Shown here piece after piece: positions 57,101 to 64,000 of a DNA stretch of 64,000 nt. The notes below the pieces were generated by a model. It had not been told where the DNA came from, ran no database searches, and was given only the letters and a program-made list of their open reading frames with translations. Both the position numbers and the translations under genes were made by a program. Origin of the DNA: Aporrectodea caliginosa (lineage: Eukaryota > Annelida > Clitellata > Crassiclitellata > Lumbricidae); contig JACEVL010000161.1 in assembly GCA_020284085.1 (NCBI GenBank), forward strand, positions 1,430,001 through 1,494,000, written 5' to 3'. Each line of letters begins with the position of its first letter. The stretch's first letter is position 1.

Positions 57101-58210
57101 GATCAATGAGTAAAAACAAAAATATACACATTGTTATATTCACGGGTATTTTCAGATGCAAATGCAATCACTAGAGTGCAAGACAGAAACATAATACCAA
57201 ATAAGTGTGTAGCTTATTATACCACCAGTATTTTGGAGAGTTCACATACATTCGATATGAAGAATTGCAGTCATGAGTGATTTTCTATGAGCATGTCACC
57301 ATTAACAGTAAATGGAATTGTCTACTCTGCCGATGGGACAATCAGTTCTTCATTATTCGTGACCCACCAAAGTCTTATTAAGGTCAATTGATAGATTTGA
57401 AGTAGAATTCATATCTGTTGGTGTTTTTGTGGATCAGCAAATGAAAGAAAATGTGCCAGTGGTAACAGACAGAATGTAGAATTTGCAGATCTATGATCTG
57501 TCCCAAGTCATGGAGCAAGTGCTTCACCAAAACAGCTTGTTTTTGATTGGAATGCCACAATTTCTGTCGTCATAATAATAATAATAAATGTAGTAATAAT
57601 ACATGTAATTGATTAATAATAGTGAAGCAGATTGTTACATTCTTCGTTGTTACAGATCAGCATTTTCTATCAGCATACCCACCAATCAGCATGACCAATC
57701 AGCTTTTTTCTAATCAGCATGAGAACCCGTCCCCAATCAGCAAATCAGCAATCAGCAAATCAGCATTAAGAGGCTGCACAGACAATGGGTTAAGTCTTTA
57801 TTCAGGTCATGTTGGAAAATCGCGATGCTGCTATCTCTGTCGAAAGGTTTAGCAAAATGTGCTAATATTAAGTGTCTATATACATATATACACCGTTTCT
57901 GTGTCTAAGCTAAAATGGCCCTGTGGCCAGCTTTTGGTGCATTATAATTATTGTAATACATCAAACACACATTACCACACAGACATACAATCTGCCTTTG
58001 ATCTTTCCCTGACCGATTTCACCCAGAGCCTAGAAATTCCCTGAGTTTTCCCTGATTTCCCTGAATTTCCAGAGTTGTGGCCACCCTGTCTTGGGGCGCT
58101 GTATAAATTTCGATATTATTATTACGATTACAAAAAACATGGGTCAAATACCATTTAGCCAGAAAAGCATCGGACATGTAATCTTCATCGCTGCTTTCAT
58201 TTCCTGCCAT
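53160..58210 (-). CDS. GPATCH11: G-patch domain-containing protein 11
   Basis: Six exons, all phases agreeing: 58210-58152, 56142-55913, 55325-55084, 54437-54309, 53708-53627 and 53212-53160; 795 nt, 264 aa, as in vertebrate GPATCH11 (CCDC75/CENP-Y). The N-terminus MAGNESSDEDYMSDAF carries the family's EDYMSD motif. RPGLVPERVARLHRKEAE is basic. GLKNALGSENRGFRLLEKMG YKAGTAIGKTGTGKLEPIPI is the G-patch. A Lys/Arg/Glu-rich helix follows (VCEQLDSEN), then an acidic stretch (DEDEEEEEVDEEEE), YLRTTYHYCTWCGTRFE with a C-x-x-C, and the conserved tail DDLATNCPGDTADDH. G-patch proteins activate DEAH helicases in RNA processing; for this member nuclear/centromeric roles are reported, so function is by family. 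Intron 1 contains a 1.2 kb hAT-like element. It is head-to-head with TMEM260. Confidence 0.95.
53886..54145 (+). repeat. tRNA-derived SINE, CTGGCACGAAG family, copy 2
   Basis: TGGTTGAATGGTAACACGCT GGCACGAAG (A-box side), GGATGCGGGTTCGATACCTA (B box), then CTCGGCCTTCCACTCC, AATGAGCAGTAGGAC, GTGTCAGTATGAATTAATAA and a (ATT)n tail to 54200. The best-preserved member. In GPATCH11 intron 4. Confidence 0.8.
56904..58088. mobile_element. hAT-like element, 1185 bp, in GPATCH11 intron 1
   Basis: Tips CAGGGTGGCCACA ... TGTGGCCACCCTG are perfect 13-bp inverted repeats, a known hAT-style terminus. The subterminal CCCTGAGTTTTCC blocks are also mirrored. No transposase frame. The flanks share TCTTG but I do not see a clean 8-bp duplication. 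It has inserted in or next to an L2-type 3' end (GGGGCGCTGTATAAATTTCG follows directly). Confidence 0.8.
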
Positions 58211-58772
58211 AGTTTTAATTAAAAATGTATCTTATTATATAATCTGTTCATAAGCAAAGAAACGAACAATGTTTGTATACACATTGAGCGATATTAGAGG
58301 AATCAATGAGTGGAGTGCTCAGAAGGATGGGAAACTTAAACTATTTTGTAGCGCTCTAAATTTCTACTTTTACACTTTTAAAGTAAACATCGAAAGTGCC
58401 TGGTAAGATAACCCGTAAAGTAATATCATGATACAATGTAAAACTAGTAATTTCTCCATAAAATCAGGGCTATTAGTCACAATTTTAACATTTAAGATTA
58501 TTGTATAGTTTGGGTTAAAAAGTCAAACTGAATACTTTTAAGTGCAAAAAGATTACTCATGATACAAAGCCAAGCATATCAGATTCATTTTCTAATTGAA
58601 AATGGAAATTATATAAATTTTCACTAATAACAACAACATTTAAGACCATTATTAGAGAATCATTGATTAATAATGTGAGAAGGGTGGAGGGGTTAATGCT
58701 CCGCTGCCTTAGGATTTCGCTTTGTTTTAGTTTAATAATGTTTAATCTTTTAAATGCGCAAAATATGCAAAA
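58211..58772. promoter_or_regulatory. Bidirectional promoter region GPATCH11 / TMEM260
   Basis: The start codons of the two divergent genes are 562 bp apart and nothing else is recognisable between them. The interval is A/T-rich with no TATA box at a consistent distance from either start and no repeat insertion, unlike most of the window. Shared promoter use is inferred from the layout. Confidence 0.55.
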
Positions 58773-61700
58773 ATGAGGCGAAGAGCAAAATCGACTACGA
58801 GCAGAGATAACGCCGACGATGAGGAAGTGGTTTCTGGAAAAAACGAGTAGGTATTTTTGAAGAAAGCGAGCACTACTTATAATATCGCTCAACCAGTCTA
58901 CGGTAACCGGGTTAGAATGGTTTTCGGTATGCCTGGAAATCTGGGATCAATTTAATTTAATCTGAGTATCGCAAGATCAGTTATATTTAACATACAGTAA
59001 CAAGGCGATTTATGATCATTTAAAGATGTAAGTGAACGCTGGAACACTGCAGAGTGAGATAGTTTGGTGTTATTTTAGGAGGAAGAACCTAGAGGATGAT
59101 GATTCCAACGCAGAGGTTTCGGAGTGGAAGGGTGACATCCGGATCTGCCTTGGAACCAGCCTACTGCTTTTGGTTCTTTATACATCGACTCTGCATCCTT
59201 CAGTCCCTGGCGGAGATTCTGGTATGACATCTGCTCCATTGTAATGCTTCTGACTATTAATCGAATTCTCATATGTACTGTTACCCCAAGTTTTGTTCTT
59301 TGCTGTCTTTATTATCTCTTTTTGTTGCACCTTTACAGATTTGTGCAGTTTTTATAGGTGCTACATAAATAGCCAAACACACTTGTATGTACATAACTCC
59401 ACTTATGCATGTTACTTTGCTTTCTCGATGAATTTTTATGGCATCTCGGTATTTTTATAATTGGCAAATTTCTATGTCGTTTTTGTCTTCGTAAATGTAC
59501 CTACCTATCAGTGTGACTATGATCTCAGTGCTGTTATCAGCATCTTTGCTGTTGCTAGGCAGCCAGTTAATTGAACACTTAATGAAGCACTCTTTAATTA
59601 CTGAATAAATTGATTCATTTGTTCACTTTCAGGCGAGTTGATTGTCGCTGCGTACGACTTGGGTGTAAGTATACTTGTCTAGTTTTTATTTACTATCTTG
59701 AATCTTGATGGTTTATGTAAATAGAGACACCATTTTATGACCATTTACTACTTAGTTAATTACTTTTAAACTGACTGAGTCTAAGTGTAAAGGATGTTTG
59801 TGTAACCAGTTGTTTAAGTCAGTTATTTCTTTTCTAAATTATTTATTTTATCAATCAATCAGCCGTTTATTGATTCAACAACAGCACAAATAATTAACAA
59901 TCAGTCATTTTCAAAAGTTAATCTGCTTCAACAGGACAGCCCTAAAGGATAAAATAATCCGCTATTGCAGGGCTGCCCCTTTTCCACGTTACATTTACAG
60001 TACTTAAATAAAGTCTAGTTGTTTATCCGAAACCCTGTTTTTCTGTCAGGTTGCCCATCCTCCTGGTTACCCGCTCTTTACGATTCTTTCCAAAGTGGCG
60101 ATGACAGTCATTCCTTTCCGAAGCCCGGCCTGGAGAGTGAACTTCCTCAATGCCGTTTTCAGCTGCATTGCCAGCGGTCTTCTACAGCTAACTGTTCTCA
60201 GGTGACCTCCACCGACTCCTCTTTTTCCATTGCTTAGATTTCCTCGGAGAGGTTACTAAAGGCGCTATATAAATAGATGGATACATACTTACATGTGAGA
60301 TACAGAACTTAGCAGATTGATTTGAGTGTCGCCTTGTAACTTGTAGAGTATGGATTCAATCCTCTTTCCTGGGACGGCTACTGTGGAAGAATTTTGAGCA
60401 ATTCCTTCATTCACAATTTAATACTCGGCGCTTAGCCACTAGATAATGGTGCTTGATAAATGCATAATACTACAGAAGTCTCTAGATTAGATTAGATTAG
60501 ATTTGATCAGTGAACTTGGTCCAGAACTGCAGATAATGTTTGAACTGTAACATTTGAGCTCTAAATTTGACATCGTTAGATCATCTGTTGTTGTGTGTTG
60601 ACGGTTGGCTTTCTTTAGGTTGACGCGATGTGTTGGCAGCAGTCTGTTGGCCGTCGGTCTGTTCTCGATCAACAAGTTGACCTGGAGCTGGTCCGTTTCA
60701 GCCGAGGTTTTTGGACTGAACAACCTCTTTGTGGGTCTGCTGTTGGTGCTCGCTGTGGACATTGACCTCTCGACAACGAAACCCGATTCACTCCCCAAGG
60801 TTATCTAGGATGACGTTTTTCATTTAAGAGGCAAGACAAATGGGTCTTGTTAAGAAGTGTTTTGTTTGGGACTTTGAAGACATTCTGGCAAAAACAAATG
60901 GTGCTGGATGATAGTCGAAGAACTTAATTGCTTTTTGGGTTATTGTTATTATTATTGTTTTTATTTTATTTTTTTATATCCAAGGTAGAAATAGTCCCTC
61001 TAAAAACAAAAATTATGGTAGGAGTAAAAAAGTTCATATCTGAGAGATCAGACCTTATCCCAGGTTTCGCAAACACTCGGATATGTGCCTTTGATTGCAA
61101 TGGCATTGTGGAGTTGGACACAAACGGAAAGACGTTGGAACAGGAAGGTAGTTTCACGTTGATGTCAAGAGACAGCTGAAAGGTGATGTCCCAGCTCGGA
61201 GAGAAAAAAAGTTATTATCCATCTAGTTTAACTTGCGGAAATTGCTTGCTTGAGCCACAGGCTAAAAAGTCAAATCTTGAAACGACTAATTCGATCACTT
61301 ACAATCATTCAATCGTCATGAAACTTGGCAGATAGACTCGGTTCGCAGACACTTCATTCTATAAAAATTTCAGCTCCCCAAAAAGGCTAGCTTATAGAAT
61401 CGGGGACTGAACTTCTCGAATCGGGGAATCCCCTTTTCCGATACGCATTTTTGCCATTGGTCACGTTGCCATTGGGCAGAACGGGCGCGTTGCCTCATTA
61501 AACGCACGCTATGTTGTAAAATGAACTGGACTATTTTCAGAGTACACGTTATAGGATACTAGATGGATATAGTAAAAAACTTTGTTTTTACGGGCTGTGT
61601 TTTTTAAAATTATTATTTCTGTATTTTGGTATGTGCCACTGTCCAATGAGAAAGTATCAATTGTTGGTGCAAATGAGGACTTGTTCAAGGTCCCTACACA

Positions 61701-64000
61701 GTCACCATTTTGGGGTTATGTGATTTTGACTGGAAAATTTATGAAGAATTTCTTTCTAAATTGCTGATTAATGTTTGGTTTTCGTCACTGACTTTGGCAG
61801 AAGTTGAACATCATGGCTGTCGTTTCTGGTCTGGCGCTCTGCAATCAACACACAATTGTCATCTGTGTTCTATTCGTCGGTCTCTGGACCGTCTTCAAAG
61901 TCTGGAAGGCTCAGGTGATCTTCCACATGGAATTGTTAATTCCATAATGTATGAGATGACGTAGCAGGATTTTTTAATGTTTTACTATTATGTAACTCAT
62001 CATCTGTGCACCAATCCATTCATTCAGTTCTGCATGGAATCCATTCATCTTCCCATGATTCCATACTCATCCATCACCCACCCACCCACCCATCCATCCA
62101 TTCTATCCATTCGTTCTATCCATCCATTTTATCCATCCATCCATTGACCTACCAAACATCATTGACCTACCTAACATCATTCACCTACTTATATCCATCC
62201 ATCCAATCACCCATTCACCCACCAATTCACCCATTCAGCCAGCCGTATCCATTCTTCCACCTACCCACCCACCTGTACCAACCATCCACACACACACCAG
62301 CCCATAACCATCTATCCATCCACCTACCCACCCATCACGTATCAAACCATTCACCCATCCATCCACACCAACCACCCATACTTAATTTCATTCAATCATT
62401 AGTTGAAGCAAATAATCACCAGTGATTTTAATTAACTTCGGATTGTCTGTTAATTGCAGAGGCTGAGTCTGAGGGTCCTCGTTAAGGCGGCCATCTTTGG
62501 TCTCCTTGGTCTGTTCCCTTATGCCTACCTTCCGTTTTCTTCCTATCTTAACGTCGCCCGTTGGTCCTGGGGAGACCAGCGCACCATCACCGGATTTCTT
62601 ACGCACATCTTGAGACGAGAATATGGAACATTTGACCTCGTATGACTCGATTTATTAATCAATTAAGTAATATTTTTATTTAGTTAATTTATTAAATAAT
62701 AATTTGTATTTAATAATTGATGTAGTGTAATTTTTTATTAATTAAGGGATATTTGTATTTTATTGATTAAGTAATATTTTTATTTTATTAGTTGATTAAG
62801 CATTTTTATTTGTGATTAAGTAATAATTTCATATTATTTAATTCATTTATTAAATGTTAGGTAATATTTATATATATTATATATATTTAGTATCTGTATA
62901 TGTGGTACTTATAAATGCTTCTCTTTTTCCATTGATTGAGGAAAATTAAATTCAGATGTTAGAACAAAGATCCTATCTAACGATGACCAACATGTTTCAG
63001 CATGTTTTACTAGGGTGTCAGACAGTCTGGGGGGTTAAAGTTTATCATGAATATTTATGATGAATATTTTTCTACTCTGATTGTCTTACAGGGCAAAGAC
63101 CACGAGGGAATGGGATTCTTACAGATGTTGAGGTACGAAACGTCGATAGATTTCCTACTTATTCTGGTTGCTGTTTCAACTCTATTCTTGAGTTCTGCAG
63201 ATATTAAATTTTCTCTGTCTATTATTGTGTTGTGCTTGGACTGTTCTGTTGCCCATGAAGAAATGAATGGCTTCGTTCATTCATGCAATCATTCATTCAT
63301 TCATTTGTGCAATCATGCGTTCAATAATTCATTCCTGCATTGAATTGCAAGTAAGAACACAACGAGAAACAAGAGCAGCAATGCGATATGAGATTCATTC
63401 ATTCATACATTTATTCATTCATTCATTCATTCATGCCATCATTCATGCAGTCATTCATTCATTTAGTCATTGCTTCATTCATTCAGTCGCTTGCTCATTC
63501 ATTTATGCATATAATTAATTAATTAATTAATTCGTTCATTCATTCACTCATTCATTCATTCAATCGCTTGTAATTCTCTAGGCCGCTTTCACTCGCAATC
63601 CACAGTTGATTGCTGTTTGGTTTGTAATTTAACTGTGCCACAGAAGTTTTAAGATGAGCTTTAATTAAATTCAATTAAAGATGAAATTTAATTAAAGACG
63701 AGTTCCTTTGTGTTCTAAATCGATTGTTGTTTGTTCTTTTTTGTCAGTGCCTATGGTGAGCATCTGCAGAGTCGAATGTGTGAACTTTGTCCGTGGCTCG
63801 TTCTCATCGGTTTTGTTGCCGCTGTCTCCTGGTAGGACATTTCCATCTATTTATTTGTCTTTGAGTAACTTTCTCATAGCGTAATAAAGTTGGTTTGTGT
63901 ATTGTAATTGTAAATTTTTGTATATGAGTAATTGACTTATTGAACTCCTGTACAGCACCCTTTCCATCGGCCTCGGCTGTGCTACGGCACTAAAAAAATT
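58773..64000 (+). CDS. TMEM260: TMEM260, protein O-mannosyltransferase family (DUF2723), 5' part
   Basis: Ten exons are visible: 58773-58846, 59079-59221, 59633-59664, 60050-60201, 60619-60799, 61801-61914, 62460-62639, 63092-63132, 63748-63831 and 63956 to the window edge. The protein starts [20 protein letters not shown], a cytosolic Arg-rich tail. TM1 is followed by the family hallmark [28 protein letters not shown], then [56 protein letters not shown] and [15 protein letters not shown]. The acidic residues in the first luminal loop fit a GT-C-type transferase. Human TMEM260 O-mannosylates IPT domains of plexins and MET-type receptors in the ER; that substrate range is taken from the human protein. 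Roughly half of the protein lies beyond the window. The exon 1 donor has an alternative 4 bp downstream, rejected because it breaks the frame. Confidence 0.94.
60320..60470 (+). repeat. tRNA-derived SINE, GGTTAGAG family, copy 4
   Basis: GTGTCGCCTTGTAACTTGTA, TGGATTCAATCCTC (B-box-like) and the tail GTGCTTGATAAATGCATAAT. In TMEM260 intron 4. Confidence 0.6.
62020..62390. repeat. (CATC)n / (CACC)n tract
   Basis: Imperfect CATCCATC and CACCCAC units in TMEM260 intron 6. The open frame across it (His/Ser/Pro-rich) is an artefact. Confidence 0.9.
63260..63560. repeat. (CATT)n tract
   Basis: Interrupted ATTCATTC units in TMEM260 intron 8, with (AATT)n at 63510-63530. Confidence 0.92.

Overview
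This window is animal nuclear DNA. Genes are broken into short exons with GT..AG introns, coding exons are GC-richer than the AT-rich surroundings, and most non-coding sequence consists of tRNA-derived SINEs, 5'-truncated L2/CR1-like LINE ends, small terminal-inverted-repeat elements with 8-bp target duplications (hAT type) and long microsatellites. The gene set (ciliary CFAP157, a DOK-type PH/PTB adaptor, a CTR1 copper transporter, a RHOU/RHOV-type GTPase, GPATCH11, TMEM260) is metazoan. The repeat landscape suggests an invertebrate, probably marine, but the species and phylum cannot be fixed from the sequence alone.

Layout. 0-4.8 kb: repeats only, including a ~2 kb inverted-repeat element whose second copy lies at 10.8-13.0 kb. 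4.8-13.8 kb (minus): CFAP157-like gene in eight exons. 13.8-15.8 kb: divergent intergenic stretch with a 414-bp fold-back element carrying TTAGGG-like repeats. 15.8-23.3 kb (plus): DOK-like adaptor in eight exons. 26.6-28.2 kb (minus): single-pass membrane protein, possibly KCNE-like. 28.4-33.5 kb: about 5 kb of microsatellites and purine/pyrimidine tracts. 33.8-36.8 kb (minus): SLC31A1/CTR1-like copper transporter in four exons. 37.4-41.0 kb: duplicated block separated by a LINE remnant that is itself split by a 959-bp hAT element. 43.1-51.4 kb (plus): RHOU/RHOV-like GTPase with a partial internal duplication of its third coding exon. 53.2-58.2 kb (minus): complete GPATCH11 in six exons. 58.8 kb to the window end (plus): TMEM260, first ten exons only.

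I assembled the gene models by hand: splice sites were chosen so that phases agree and the translation follows the family. Six of the seven models close without a frameshift; the seventh, TMEM260, runs off the edge. The genes are functionally unrelated. The only arrangement suggesting shared regulation is the head-to-head pair GPATCH11/TMEM260, whose start codons are 562 bp apart. I did not find a convincing new multi-gene system. The most unusual items are the Rho-exon partial duplication with a 94-bp identical core, the membrane protein with a degenerate SxSV repeat tail, and several families of small DNA transposons whose ends and target duplications can be read directly.
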